NCBI GenBank assembly: GCA_964555055.1
Contig: CAZKQW010000003.1
Location: forward strand, 186,001 to 250,000
DNA: 64,000 nucleotides
Source of the DNA: GCA-016699445 sp964555055
GTDB taxonomy: Bacteria > UBA10199 > JACPAL01 > GCA-016699445
Direction: 5' to 3'
The notes beneath the pieces are model-generated. The model had not been told where the DNA came from. It was given only the letters and a program-made list of their open reading frames with translations, and searched no databases. How positions within the stretch are numbered: position 1 is the stretch's first letter; every line of letters starts with the position of its first letter. This document shows positions 45,263 through 54,396 of this stretch, in pieces. Made by a program: the position numbers and the translations under genes.

Positions 45263-47281
45263 TCACGGCTCTCTTTCACTTGTTAAGCTCATCCGGTGTT
45301 CCCCTTCGATGGAACCGTTTGGATCTAAGAGCGCGGAACCGAGCTCGTCTCCCATCAAGCCGTACACTTGATCGCCCAGGAAAATGGCGCGCGTATTGCC
45401 GTACCAATCCACGCACGAAGTTTCACAGGCCTCCGCGGAAGGAACCTCGGAGGGTTCTAAACGTCCGATGACTTGCAGATCGCCCCGGGAACCCAAACGA
45501 AGGATATGGACCGAAGTTGGAAGAGGGACCCTCATGGCCTCCGCGCCCAGGGGAGCGGAGAGGACTTCGGGCGGCACCACCGCTTGGGTCGCCAAGCCGA
45601 TCAATCCCTCTCCATAACCGCGCGTCGCGAAAAGATAGCCGTGGCTCCGGCTTTCCGCCCCGGTATAGCCCATGAGGGAAGCCGAAGAAGTGATCTCGGG
45701 CGATTCGCCCAACGTCACCGCCTGGACGCTGAGCTCATTCCCGCTTTGGGCAGACACCATAAGCCTTTCTCCGGCGGGTTCGATCCGTATCGTGCGGTAA
45801 CAGCGCGCTTCTGAAGTGGAGGGTCCGGATCCGCGCCGGGGATCTAAGCCCAGAACCGTCTTATGGGACGGGTCCGCCCGGCTGAAAATCGCGATTTTGT
45901 CATATTGGCCCAAAACCAACTCTTCTTCGGTGAAGCGGTGGCTCAATACGTAGGGGGCTGTCCGCAGGATGTCATCCGCCAATCCTCGATAATCTGCTTC
46001 CCGGATATCCGACGCTTGGGCCGTGAAGCGGGAGAAGGGGATCTGTCCCAGGCGGTATGCGTAATGGTCATCCCGATACCCGCACCTTCCGTCTTCTGAA
46101 GAATCCGGAAAAACCGGATTCGGACTTCTCTGGTAATGGAAGAACGTCAGGCCGTTCGGCGTCTCGTCGAAGGAGAATTGATCCAAGGGGTCTCCCCACA
46201 CCTTCGTCACGCCCCCGCCGCTCCCCTCCAGGTCGAAGGCGTAGAGAAGATTCGAGGAAGCTTGGGGAGGGACGCGCTCTTCGGCGGGCGCCACTTGCGC
46301 CCCGCACCAGCCATAGAGGATTTGTTGGCGCCCCGACCACAGGTAGAAGCGGCTTCCCGTGACGTAATGCTCCGCGCGCCAGCTTCCCAAAACGCCGCGC
46401 GATTTGCAGGAGAGGGCTTCGTGAGCATTTCTTCCGGTTCCTAAGGTACAGACATGGACCGAATGAAGGACGGGAAAGAGAATCATATCTTCCGGCACGG
46501 AGACGTCGGAAGCCCCCATCAGCGCACTGAGCGTTTCGATTCTTCCATTTCGGAGTTCCTTCAATCGGGGAAACCGAAGCTGGTTCCTTTCGTCCAGGAG
46601 CCTATTCCCATAATAGGGAGAGTAGACGACTAATTTTTCTCCCACCAGCCGGCTCGCATAATTCCGGCCCGAGTAGTAATCGCCGGATTCGATGAAATAC
46701 GTTCCCTGCCGCGACAAACCGCCCGATGCCGCGTCGACTTTGAAGAGGTTGATTTCCGTGGCCCCTTGCCAATAATTCGAAGGATCCGCCGTTCCCCCTA
46801 TTCCCCCCATTCCCCAACGATAGCCGATCACAATCGCGATATCATCCTTCATCAAAAGTTCGTCGTACCAAGCGTTGTCATCCAAGCCATCCGCTTTGAC
46901 CGTCGTTTCTCCGGATTTCCGCAAGAGAGGTACGCGCACTGTATACAGCTTACCCCGTCTTAAGATGACCAGGAAACTCCCGTAGGACTTGACCAATCCC
47001 CCTTCGTCCGCGGCCGCCTCTTGGTTGTTGGTGGTCCGTGCCGCATCGCCGGCCGGGGTCGAAACCGGACTCGGCATATCCTCTGCGCCTTCCGTTGTTA
47101 TTGAGCGCGCCTGCGCTTTGGAGTCCCTTAAATAATCCTTCAGCGCCTCCTCGTCGTCGTACGTCCTCAATCGTGAGGTCAGCGCTGGTGGGAGGACGGT
47201 CTCGTCCGGTGTCGTCGTATGATGAGAGCCTGAACAGGCGCAAATCCCTATGCAGGCAAGAGAGAGGATAAGCTTTTTCAT
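45263..47281 (-). CDS. Secreted beta-propeller lipoprotein (PF09826-like)
   Basis: 672 residues. Lipoprotein signal with Cys at about 16 (CIGICACSG). TTNNQEAAADEGGLVKSYG is the typical opening of the beta-propeller domain family (TNxQEAGVDEADIVKTDG). Repeated WD-like strand blocks follow (FLVILRRGKLYTV, DDIAIVIGYRWG, EKLVVYSPYYG, LLYAFDLEG, ERLMVSAQSG, DLQVIGRLEPSE). AAGGAG precedes the ATG. A palindrome at 47348-47367 lies about 67 bases upstream and matches one before the TIGR02147 regulator, implying shared control. Biological role unknown; it likely sits on the outer or inner membrane. Confidence 0.82.
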   Translation of the reverse strand: MKKLILSLACIGICACSGSHHTTTPDETVLPPALTSRLRTYDDEEALKDYLRDSKAQARSITTEGAEDMPSPVSTPAGDAARTTNNQEAAADEGGLVKSYGSFLVILRRGKLYTVRVPLLRKSGETTVKADGLDDNAWYDELLMKDDIAIVIGYRWGMGGIGGTADPSNYWQGATEINLFKVDAASGGLSRQGTYFIESGDYYSGRNYASRLVGEKLVVYSPYYGNRLLDERNQLRFPRLKELRNGRIETLSALMGASDVSVPEDMILFPVLHSVHVCTLGTGRNAHEALSCKSRGVLGSWRAEHYVTGSRFYLWSGRQQILYGWCGAQVAPAEERVPPQASSNLLYAFDLEGSGGGVTKVWGDPLDQFSFDETPNGLTFFHYQRSPNPVFPDSSEDGRCGYRDDHYAYRLGQIPFSRFTAQASDIREADYRGLADDILRTAPYVLSHRFTEEELVLGQYDKIAIFSRADPSHKTVLGLDPRRGSGPSTSEARCYRTIRIEPAGERLMVSAQSGNELSVQAVTLGESPEITSSASLMGYTGAESRSHGYLFATRGYGEGLIGLATQAVVPPEVLSAPLGAEAMRVPLPTSVHILRLGSRGDLQVIGRLEPSEVPSAEACETSCVDWYGNTRAIFLGDQVYGLMGDELGSALLDPNGSIEGEHRMSLTSEREP

Positions 47282-47347
47282 AAAACTCCTTTGTATTTTT
47301 CAAGAGTACGAAAAAGCCCCGGCAATGGCCAAAGAAAGAGGCCGGAT

Positions 47348-47367
47348 TCGTATTCTGGAGAATACGA
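47348..47367. promoter_or_regulatory. Palindrome TCGTATTC-N4-GAATACGA, copy 1
   Basis: TCGTATTC-TGGA-GAATACGA lies upstream of the beta-propeller gene and just past the stop of the TETGNP lipoprotein gene. It is identical in both 8-base arms to the copy at 48773-48792. Confidence 0.7.
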
Positions 47368-47371
47368 GTCC

Positions 47372-47887
47372 CTAAAAGCGCAATGAATTGACGATAGTGA
47401 GCGCGTTTGAAAGGCCGGAAGGAAAGAGGTCGCCGACGACGTAAACGAGCTGGGTCCCGCGAAGAAAATAATATTCCCTCGAGTCTCCTCCCGTAAAGCC
47501 GGGAGCCGGATCATCGTAGGCGTACCCGCTGATGTAGGGATTCGAAAACACCGCGAAGGCGCGCGTCGGGAAGATACTTTGAAGGTACGTCAGTAAATCC
47601 GTCGCGGAAGAAAGCGTGACGTAGTAAACCGTGACGGTGGATTGTCCGTCCGTGAAAACAGTAAAAGGAGCCTCCGATAGAGGGATGGAGGGAAGCGAGA
47701 CGGGCTGAGGGCCTGTTGGGTCTCCACTTCCGGGTGGCGTCATCGGGCCCGCGGCCGCGTGTTCCGTATAACCCCATGTGGATGGGTAATTCGTGGAAAC
47801 GCCTTGCGCCGTAAATGCCGGATTTCCCGTTTCCGTGCCAGGACACGCCGACAGCATAAGGGCAATGAACAGGAGAAGGTATTTCAC
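47372..47887 (-). CDS. Small TETGNP-type lipoprotein of unknown function
   Basis: 171 residues. Signal peptide with lipobox LSAC (Cys15) followed by PGTETGNPAF, a motif seen at the mature N-terminus of lipoproteins in some delta-grade bacteria. The rest is a Pro/Gly-rich linker and a beta-rich domain (SEAPFTVFTDGQSTVTVYYVTLSS, DLLTYLQSIFP, REYYFLRGTQLVYVVGD). GTG start preceded by GGAGGG and overlapping the TIGR02147 gene stop, so both are one operon. Function unknown. Confidence 0.75.
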   Translation of the reverse strand: MKYLLLFIALMLSACPGTETGNPAFTAQGVSTNYPSTWGYTEHAAAGPMTPPGSGDPTGPQPVSLPSIPLSEAPFTVFTDGQSTVTVYYVTLSSATDLLTYLQSIFPTRAFAVFSNPYISGYAYDDPAPGFTGGDSREYYFLRGTQLVYVVGDLFPSGLSNALTIVNSLRF

Positions 47888-48732
47888 AAACCCTCCGTCA
47901 GCGGGAAAAGCTGGAAATTGATCTGGAAGATACTCTTCGTCTTTTCGGCGGCTTCGTCCGAAAGCAGGACGTTCAATTCCCGGCGGAACTCCTGGATCCG
48001 GCGTTTGGCTTCCTCGAATTTTTCGGGACTCAGCGCGATCGTCAGCGAGGAAATATCGCGCTTTTCACGGGCGGTGTTTTCGATCGAATCCATGGCCTGG
48101 GCCATCATTTGGCGGTGGTAATTGCGGATGGCCAAGGATTGGACTTCGCGCGCGGTGGTGATGTTGCGGTCCGACTGGATCAGTCTGCCCGCTTCATTGC
48201 GCTTCAAAAACCCCAATTTCAGCAAAAGCTCCAAGGCCGCGGCCGCCTCCTTCTTCGTGATGCGGGGCTTTAAACGGTTGGCGATCCAAGCCGGATTTTC
48301 CTTGAAATGAGGGACTAAAACCATTTCGCGAATGGCGGGGTAATACCAGCGGGAGAAGTAAGTGAAATACCCCTCTTCGATCTCCTTGATCTCCCGGTAT
48401 TGGCGCGACGTCGCGAGTCTTTGGTACCATTGGTTCCGGTCCCTGTCGGATCCCGCTTGGTTGAATTGGACCAAGTCGTGGAAATAACGGGCTTCTTGCG
48501 GCTTGAGGTGGAGGGCTTTGGAAAATTGAGTGATCCCCTTAAGGCCTAAATTCCGTTTCCCTTCGATGACGAGCTTGAGGAAGTTGGGCGAGCTGAAGCC
48601 CGCGAAACGGGCGAAGGACCGGTAAGAAAACGCCGCGCCTTTCGCCTTCTTTTGATCCCCGTAATAATCCCGCAAAAAATGCCGGTAATCGAGGTAATGG
48701 TAGATCGAAAGCATGGGCATAAATGTTAGCAT
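47884..48732 (-). CDS. TIGR02147-family protein (putative regulator)
   Basis: 282 residues. MLSIYHYLDYRHFLRDYYGDQK, SYRSFARFAGFSSPNFLKLVIEGKRNLG and the aromatic FSKALHLKPQEARYFHDLVQFNQA block are the TIGR02147 signature, with an HTH-like N-terminal part. The family is uncharacterised but is usually treated as transcriptional regulators and is expanded in Bdellovibrionota, Fibrobacteres and related groups. Internal ATG 48714 is an equally good start. The palindrome at 48773-48792 lies about 50 bases upstream, and the same palindrome precedes the beta-propeller gene, so it may bind there. Confidence 0.85.
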   Translation of the reverse strand: MLTFMPMLSIYHYLDYRHFLRDYYGDQKKAKGAAFSYRSFARFAGFSSPNFLKLVIEGKRNLGLKGITQFSKALHLKPQEARYFHDLVQFNQAGSDRDRNQWYQRLATSRQYREIKEIEEGYFTYFSRWYYPAIREMVLVPHFKENPAWIANRLKPRITKKEAAAALELLLKLGFLKRNEAGRLIQSDRNITTAREVQSLAIRNYHRQMMAQAMDSIENTAREKRDISSLTIALSPEKFEEAKRRIQEFRRELNVLLSDEAAEKTKSIFQINFQLFPLTEGL

Positions 48733-48772
48733 GCCGTAGGAGCCCCGCTAAAGCCATTTGTCGGCTTTGAAA

Positions 48773-48792
48773 TCGTATTCCGTAGAATACGA
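48773..48792. promoter_or_regulatory. Palindrome TCGTATTC-N4-GAATACGA, copy 2
   Basis: TCGTATTC-CGTA-GAATACGA, extended to AATCGTATTC/GAATACGATT (48771-48794), lies in the divergent region between the TIGR02147 gene and the Phe-rich protein gene, placed to control both. Confidence 0.72.
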
Positions 48793-48859
48793 TTGCGCCA
48801 TATCGCGCAACTCGGCTGAATCCTCCCGTCGATAACCCGGCAAGCTTAAAGGAGGGTGT

Positions 48860-49411
48860 ATGGGAACGTTTCAAAACCTGTTTCAGCAGGGCGTGGATTT
48901 CGTCCATCGGCCCGTGTTTGACGCGATGAGTGCCGTCCTCGGAGAGGACGGCATGGAGATGGCCTACCAAACGGCGGCTTCCTTCGAAAACGGGATGGAG
49001 TCCTTGGGTCCTGAGGCCCGATCGGCGGCGAGGTGGATCGGGAATCAGGGGGCTCATTTTATCAATGATGTGATCGAACGCATCACCCAGCCTCGGGTGG
49101 AGTTTTCGCGGCCTTGCGTTGAGACGGCTCGTTTCAGCGGCTGGAGCGTGAGCTTCGTCGATCAGGTTCCCGTTTATCCGCCTTCTTTTTATTCTTTTTG
49201 CTATCAGGCCAACCCGTGCCTCTTTTTCTCGGCGATGAGCGCCTGTTGGCAGATGGGCGTGAATCCTTTCTTCAATCCCCAGTTCTTTTTTCAAATGTTG
49301 CTCCATTTGATGATGCAGAACTTTCTCTTCTTCCCGGGAATGATCCCTTTCATGGGAGTGGCGGCTTTCCTTCCGGGAATCGTCTTCCGGCCGGCCGCGT
49401 TTTTTCTGTAA
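48860..49411 (+). CDS. Unrecognised protein with Phe/Met-rich hydrophobic C-terminus
   Basis: 183 residues, with a strong AAAGGAGGG ribosome site before the ATG. The first 110 residues are amphipathic (FQNLFQQGVDFVHRPVFDAMSAVLGEDGMEMAYQTA). The last 70 are packed with Phe, Met and Cys (NPFFNPQFFFQMLLHLMMQNFLFFPGMIPFMG), unlike a normal membrane helix in composition, and finish RPAAFFL. No family recognised. It is divergent to the TIGR02147 gene across the palindrome. It may be a membrane-active peptide-like or envelope protein. Function unknown. Confidence 0.65.
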   Translation: MGTFQNLFQQGVDFVHRPVFDAMSAVLGEDGMEMAYQTAASFENGMESLGPEARSAARWIGNQGAHFINDVIERITQPRVEFSRPCVETARFSGWSVSFVDQVPVYPPSFYSFCYQANPCLFFSAMSACWQMGVNPFFNPQFFFQMLLHLMMQNFLFFPGMIPFMGVAAFLPGIVFRPAAFFL

Positions 49412-49465
49412 TATCCCTTGATTTGCCGGGCGGTGGCCGTGTCATATCCCGAGTCGTTCGGGCTT

Positions 49466-51466
49466 ATGGATAAAGACACGACAGGCGTCTTCAAACTGCA
49501 TTCCCCCTTTCCGCCGCAAGGCGATCAGCCGAAGGCCATCGAGGAACTTTCCGAGGGCCTCTTGAAAGGCGTGAAGCACCAAACGCTCCTCGGCGTGACG
49601 GGATCCGGGAAGACGTTCACGATGGCCAACGTCATCCAAAACGTCCAGAAGCCGACGCTCGTCATGGCGCCCAACAAGACCTTGGCGGCCCAGCTCTTCT
49701 CCGAGTTCAAGGAGTTCTTCCCCGAAAACGCCGTCGAGTACTTCGTTTCGTATTACGACTACTACCAACCGGAAGCCTACGTACCGGCCCAGGACCTTTA
49801 CATCGAAAAGGACTCGGCGATTAACGAGGAGATCGACAAGCTCCGCCACTCGGCCACGCGGTCTCTCCTGGAGCGTCGGGACGTCGTCATCGTCTCGTCG
49901 GTCTCCTGCATTTACGGCTTAGGCTCGCCCGAGTCCTACCACGGCCTCGTGTGCCATATCGCCTTGGGAGGGACGTACCCGCGGCAACAACTTTTGAAGG
50001 ACCTCATCAAGGTGCAGTACGAGCGGAACGATTTCGACTTCCACCGGGCCACCTTCCGCGTGCGCGGGGACGTCGTCGAGATCATCCCGGCCCACGAAGA
50101 GGATCGGGCGATCCGGGTCGAGTTCTTCGGGGACGAGATCGAACAGATCTCCATCGTCGACGTCCTGAAGGGTAACGTCCTCCAGCGTCTGCCGGAGATC
50201 ACCATCTACCCCGCGTCCCACTACGTCACGCCGGAAGCCCAGACCCGGCACGCGATCGAAGCCATCAAGAAGGAACTCAAGGAGCGCGTGAATTGGTTCC
50301 ACAACCAGGGGAAGTTGTTGGAGGCCCAACGCATCGACCAAAGGACGCGCTACGACATCGAGATGATGGAGGAGATCGGTTTCTGCAAGGGCATCGAGAA
50401 TTACTCGCGCCACCTCACCGGCCGCGGTCCGGGCCAGCCGCCGCCGACGTTGATCGATTTCTTCCCCTCGGATTTTTTGCTGATCCTCGACGAGAGCCAC
50501 CTCACCGTGCCGCAGGTGGGCGGGATGTACCATGGGGACGCCAATCGTAAGCAAAACCTCGTCGATTTCGGCTTCCGCCTGCCGTCGGCCCGCGACAACC
50601 GGCCGTTGAAATTCGAGGAATTCGAAAAGATCGTGAATCAAGCGGTGTACGTGTCGGCGACGCCGGGTCCCTACGAATTGGAAAAATCCCAAGGCGTCGT
50701 CGTGGAACAGGTGATCCGGCCCACGGGTCTCGTGGACCCGCAGCCCATGATCCGGCCCGTGAAGAATCAAGTCGATGATCTGGAAAAGGAAGCCCGCATC
50801 CGCATCGAAAAAGGGGAGCGCGTCTTGGTGACGACGCTGACGAAGAAGATGGCGGAGGATTTAACCCAGTATTTTAGGGAAAAAGGGATCCGGGTGAAAT
50901 ACCTCCACTCCGACGTGGAGACCTTGGAGCGGGTTGAGATCCTGCAGGAACTCCGCAAGGGGAGTTTCGACGTCTTGGTGGGCATCAACCTCCTGCGCGA
51001 AGGCTTGGATTTGCCGGAAGTGTCGCTGGTGGCCATCCTCGACGCCGACAAGGAGGGATTCCTGCGTTCCGAACGGTCCCTCATCCAGACCTTCGGCCGA
51101 GCCGCGAGGAACGTGAACGGGCAGGTGATCCTCTACGCGGACTCCGTCACGGGATCGATGCGGAAAGCCATCGACGAGGCCGAGCGCCGGCGCGAGATCC
51201 AGCGACGCCATAACGCCGAACACGGCATCACGCCGCAGACCGTGCGTAAGAACGTCAAGAACGCCCTTCAGGCTCATTATGAAAAGGACGTCTTCAGGGA
51301 AGAGGGTGAAGAACCGATCAAACTTGAAGACATGCCTAAAATGATTGAATCGTTGAAAAAAGAAATGAGAGAAGCGGCGGGCAATCTTGAATTTGAAAAA
51401 GCGGCGATCCTTCGCGATAGGATCCAAAAACTCAAGGAACGGGAGATGATGTTTGGCATTCCTTAA
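49466..51466 (+). CDS. uvrB: Excinuclease ABC subunit B
   Basis: About 666 residues. Walker A GVTGSGKTFT, beta-hairpin YYDYYQPEAYVP, DESH helicase box (LLILDESHLTVPQVGGMYHGD), helicase motifs V/VI (GINLLREGLDLPEV, QTFGRAARN) and C-terminal UVR motif (LEFEKAAILRDRIQKLKE) for UvrC contact. ATG 49466 is chosen over a TTG 16 codons earlier. It recognises lesions in nucleotide excision repair. Overlaps the next frame slightly. Confidence 0.96.
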   Translation: MDKDTTGVFKLHSPFPPQGDQPKAIEELSEGLLKGVKHQTLLGVTGSGKTFTMANVIQNVQKPTLVMAPNKTLAAQLFSEFKEFFPENAVEYFVSYYDYYQPEAYVPAQDLYIEKDSAINEEIDKLRHSATRSLLERRDVVIVSSVSCIYGLGSPESYHGLVCHIALGGTYPRQQLLKDLIKVQYERNDFDFHRATFRVRGDVVEIIPAHEEDRAIRVEFFGDEIEQISIVDVLKGNVLQRLPEITIYPASHYVTPEAQTRHAIEAIKKELKERVNWFHNQGKLLEAQRIDQRTRYDIEMMEEIGFCKGIENYSRHLTGRGPGQPPPTLIDFFPSDFLLILDESHLTVPQVGGMYHGDANRKQNLVDFGFRLPSARDNRPLKFEEFEKIVNQAVYVSATPGPYELEKSQGVVVEQVIRPTGLVDPQPMIRPVKNQVDDLEKEARIRIEKGERVLVTTLTKKMAEDLTQYFREKGIRVKYLHSDVETLERVEILQELRKGSFDVLVGINLLREGLDLPEVSLVAILDADKEGFLRSERSLIQTFGRAARNVNGQVILYADSVTGSMRKAIDEAERRREIQRRHNAEHGITPQTVRKNVKNALQAHYEKDVFREEGEEPIKLEDMPKMIESLKKEMREAAGNLEFEKAAILRDRIQKLKEREMMFGIP

Positions 51467-51479
51467 GGGACATAAAAAC

Positions 51480-52955
51480 ATGTTTTGGGTTTTATGGGGA
51501 GCATTGACGCTCCAACGCTTGCCGTCGCTTTTCGTGCCGTTTTGGACTAAGGACGAGGGTTTCTGGTGGGCCGTCGGTAAAGCCGTGGCGGATGGCGGAA
51601 AACTCTTTGTGGCGGCCGTGGACAATAAGCCGCCTTTCTTCCTAGGTTCTTACGCCCTGGCTATAAAATGGTTCGGGGACCGGCACGCCATGACGGCCTT
51701 GCATGCCGCGGTGATCGCCGGCCAGTCGTTCATCCTGTGGGCGATATACCGAACGAGCCGGAAGCATTGGGGGGAGACGGTCGCCCGGACCACGGCGTTC
51801 TTCTATATTTGCCTTCAGGGTTCGTTCATCAGTCAGGAAGTCTTGGCGGCCAATAGCGAAAATCTCATGATGCCTTTCCTCATGGCGGCGTTCCTGATTT
51901 ACGAGGGAAGGGACGGGAAAATCCCCCACCTCATCATAATGGGAGTTTTGACGGGAATCGGATTTTTCTTCAGGCAAACGGCGGCTGTTTTCTTTATTTT
52001 TTTCGCGCTTCACGAGACCTTGAACGCCGCTTCCTGGAGGGAATTTTTCAGGAGCGTCGGACGTGGACTCTGGGTCTTTTCGGGGTTCGGGTTGGTCTTC
52101 GCGGGGACTTGCCTATGGTTTCGGGGGCAAGGATCCTTCGAGGAGTTCTGGTACTGGACCTTTTCGATCACCCGAGAATACGTCGAAGAGAGCATCCCGT
52201 GGAGAATTATCGTATGGGACGGTTTCTGGAAGACCGGAGTGGTCCTGGCTTGCCAGGGCTTGATCTGGTTCCTGGCGCTGAGCGCGCTAAAGAACGGCTT
52301 CAGGAAAATCTGGTCCCTCTTTTTTTTCAGCATGGTCCTCATCGTGGCGGTCGGTTGGCGATTCAGCCATCATTATTATCTCCAAGTCTTTCCGGCGACG
52401 GCCCTTCTGGCCGGGTGGGCCTTATCGCGCCGCTCCTCTTTTTGGCCCTTGCCCAAGCCGCTGGCTTACGCCTGTCTCATCGTGCCCCTCTTGGGATTCA
52501 CCGGAGAGGCCGTCTTCAGGTGCTTCAAGGACCCGTCCGGTTTTCCGAGGCCAGAGATCCGAGAATTGGGCCTTTGGTTGCGCGACCATAAGCAAGACCG
52601 CGAGAGGCTCTTCATTTGGGGGTATTATCCCGAAATTTATTATTATTCGGGTTTGAAGAACGCCTCTCGATTCGTCGAGACCCATTTTTTGACGGGTCAA
52701 ATCCGCATTACCGCGAAGGCCGACGGTTTGGAGGGGAGTAAAGGGACTTTGTGGAAGCTGCTGGAGGGGGACTTGAGGAATCCCCCGGAATGGCTCGTGG
52801 ACACCTCATCATATCTTTTAAGCGGAAAATACCTGCATTCGATGGAGCGCTACCCGGAGTTCGCGCGGTTCGTTGCGGATAAGTACGCCCTCGCCGAGTC
52901 TCTCCATGGGATGCGGATCTATAAAAGAAGGGAAATCTATGGCGCAAACCGTTGA
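51480..52955 (+). CDS. GT39/PMT-like membrane glycosyltransferase
   Basis: About 491 residues. The first loop has TKDEGFWWAVGKA with the Asp-Glu pair, and DNKPPFF follows, as in ArnT/PMT/GT39 enzymes. Many membrane helices follow, then a periplasmic C-terminal domain. These use polyprenyl-phosphate sugars as donors. ATG 51480 follows AAGGGA; an earlier TTG overlaps uvrB. The downstream GMC gene starts within its 3' end. A GT2 of the polyprenyl-P-sugar synthase type is 4 kb away in the same region and could make the donor. Confidence 0.82.
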   Translation: MFWVLWGALTLQRLPSLFVPFWTKDEGFWWAVGKAVADGGKLFVAAVDNKPPFFLGSYALAIKWFGDRHAMTALHAAVIAGQSFILWAIYRTSRKHWGETVARTTAFFYICLQGSFISQEVLAANSENLMMPFLMAAFLIYEGRDGKIPHLIIMGVLTGIGFFFRQTAAVFFIFFALHETLNAASWREFFRSVGRGLWVFSGFGLVFAGTCLWFRGQGSFEEFWYWTFSITREYVEESIPWRIIVWDGFWKTGVVLACQGLIWFLALSALKNGFRKIWSLFFFSMVLIVAVGWRFSHHYYLQVFPATALLAGWALSRRSSFWPLPKPLAYACLIVPLLGFTGEAVFRCFKDPSGFPRPEIRELGLWLRDHKQDRERLFIWGYYPEIYYYSGLKNASRFVETHFLTGQIRITAKADGLEGSKGTLWKLLEGDLRNPPEWLVDTSSYLLSGKYLHSMERYPEFARFVADKYALAESLHGMRIYKRREIYGANR

Positions 52956-54396
52956 GTCCGACGTCGTCGTCGTTGGATCCGGCATCGCGGGATCCATGGC
53001 GGCCTATCAATTGGCGACGAAAGGGATGAAGGTCGCCGTCATAGAAAAGGGCCAACTCCTTTCGCCGGAGACGGTGGAGGACGTCTATAGGAGCGAATCT
53101 TTCATCGGCCACCCGCGGGTTGCCTGCGAAAACGTGGATATCCTCCGCGACCGCAAGACGATACGGAAGAAACTGCCATCCGTCGTGGGGGGCTTGGCTC
53201 GTTTTTATGCGGGAGTTTCGCTGAGGATGCGGGAGGCCGAGTTCCTCAAGTGGCCTTACGGTTATGATAGCCTGGAGCCTTATTACAGCTTGGCCGAGAC
53301 CTTGATCGGCGTCTCAGGAAATGCGGGCCAAGACCCGTTGGACCCCAGGAGATCCAAACCCTATCCCCAACCTCTGCCGGAGATGAGCCGCCTGTCCCGG
53401 AGGCTATACGAGGGGGCCTCGCGGTTGGGCTTGAAACCGTTCCAACACCCCATCGCCATTAAGTTCGAGAACCGCTGCGTCCGATGCAACTATTGCAACC
53501 AAGTTCCGTGCGCGTACGGTGCCAAATGGAGCCCGGACGAGCTTTGGCGGGGTCGGAACGACTTGCCGATCCAGATTTTCGAGGCGACCACCGCCACGCG
53601 CATCCTCCCATCCGAACTCGGGCCCGGCGTTTCCGTGGGATCCATCGAAGCGACGTCTTCCCTCACCGGGGAGACGGTCCTATTTCGGGCGAAAAAATTC
53701 GTTTTGGCGGGGGGCGCCCTTTTCACTCCGTCGCTCCTGCTGAAGTCCGGATACGGACGGACCCTTCCTTGGCTAGGCGCCGGCCTGATGACCCATTGTC
53801 TCGCCTTGGTGGTCGGCGTTTTTCCCTCCCGCATCAGCGAGGAATATGATTTCCACAAATGGTGGTCGGTATCGGATCATTACTATGACGATAAGGGAAA
53901 CGTGAGGGGGCTGATACAACAGGATCATTTGACGACCCAAAAGAGCCTCCACGCGAAAATCCCCAAGATATTCCATCGTCTCGTGGACGCTTTTTATTAT
54001 AGGACGTGCCAGCTTCTAGTCATCGCCGAAGACGATCCGAACGCGGAAAATCGGGTAGAGTGGTCGGACACTGATGGACGCTTGGTCGTCCACCAGAAGT
54101 TCGGGGCGGAGGACATGAAGCGGAGGGATTTTTTGGTCAAGCAAGCGAAGAGGGTATTAAAAAAGGCGGGCGCCGTCCTTACCCTTTCCTTCTCGGGGCA
54201 ATCGGTCTACCACGCGTGCGGGACGTGTCGCATGGGCACGGATTCTAGCAATTCCGTCACGGACGCCCAAGGCAAAGTCTGGGGGGTTGACAACCTCTTC
54301 GTGGCGGACGCGTCTTTGATGCCGACATCCAGTGGCGTCAATCCGAGCTTGACGATCGCGGCCATGGCGCTCAAGGTGGCGGACCATGTCCAATGA
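52939..54396 (+). CDS. GMC-family FAD oxidoreductase
   Basis: About 485 residues. FAD-binding VVVVGSGIAGSMAAYQLATKG near the N-terminus; GMC C-terminal signature with active-site-type His in YHACGTCRMG and VADASLMPTSSGVNPSLTIAAMA. A Cys set CVRCNYCNQVPCAYGAKW (about 175-192) may bind metal. ATG 52939 has GAAGGG upstream; a longer frame exists. It overlaps the GT39 gene by 17 bases and the Gfo/Idh gene by 11. Such flavoenzymes often oxidise sugar alcohol groups, suggesting sugar tailoring. Confidence 0.85.
   Translation: MAQTVESDVVVVGSGIAGSMAAYQLATKGMKVAVIEKGQLLSPETVEDVYRSESFIGHPRVACENVDILRDRKTIRKKLPSVVGGLARFYAGVSLRMREAEFLKWPYGYDSLEPYYSLAETLIGVSGNAGQDPLDPRRSKPYPQPLPEMSRLSRRLYEGASRLGLKPFQHPIAIKFENRCVRCNYCNQVPCAYGAKWSPDELWRGRNDLPIQIFEATTATRILPSELGPGVSVGSIEATSSLTGETVLFRAKKFVLAGGALFTPSLLLKSGYGRTLPWLGAGLMTHCLALVVGVFPSRISEEYDFHKWWSVSDHYYDDKGNVRGLIQQDHLTTQKSLHAKIPKIFHRLVDAFYYRTCQLLVIAEDDPNAENRVEWSDTDGRLVVHQKFGAEDMKRRDFLVKQAKRVLKKAGAVLTLSFSGQSVYHACGTCRMGTDSSNSVTDAQGKVWGVDNLFVADASLMPTSSGVNPSLTIAAMALKVADHVQ

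Noticed and set aside
49919..50770. Minus-strand frame opposite uvrB
   Set aside because: Low-complexity Asp/Arg/His-rich translation typical of antisense of a GC-rich gene.
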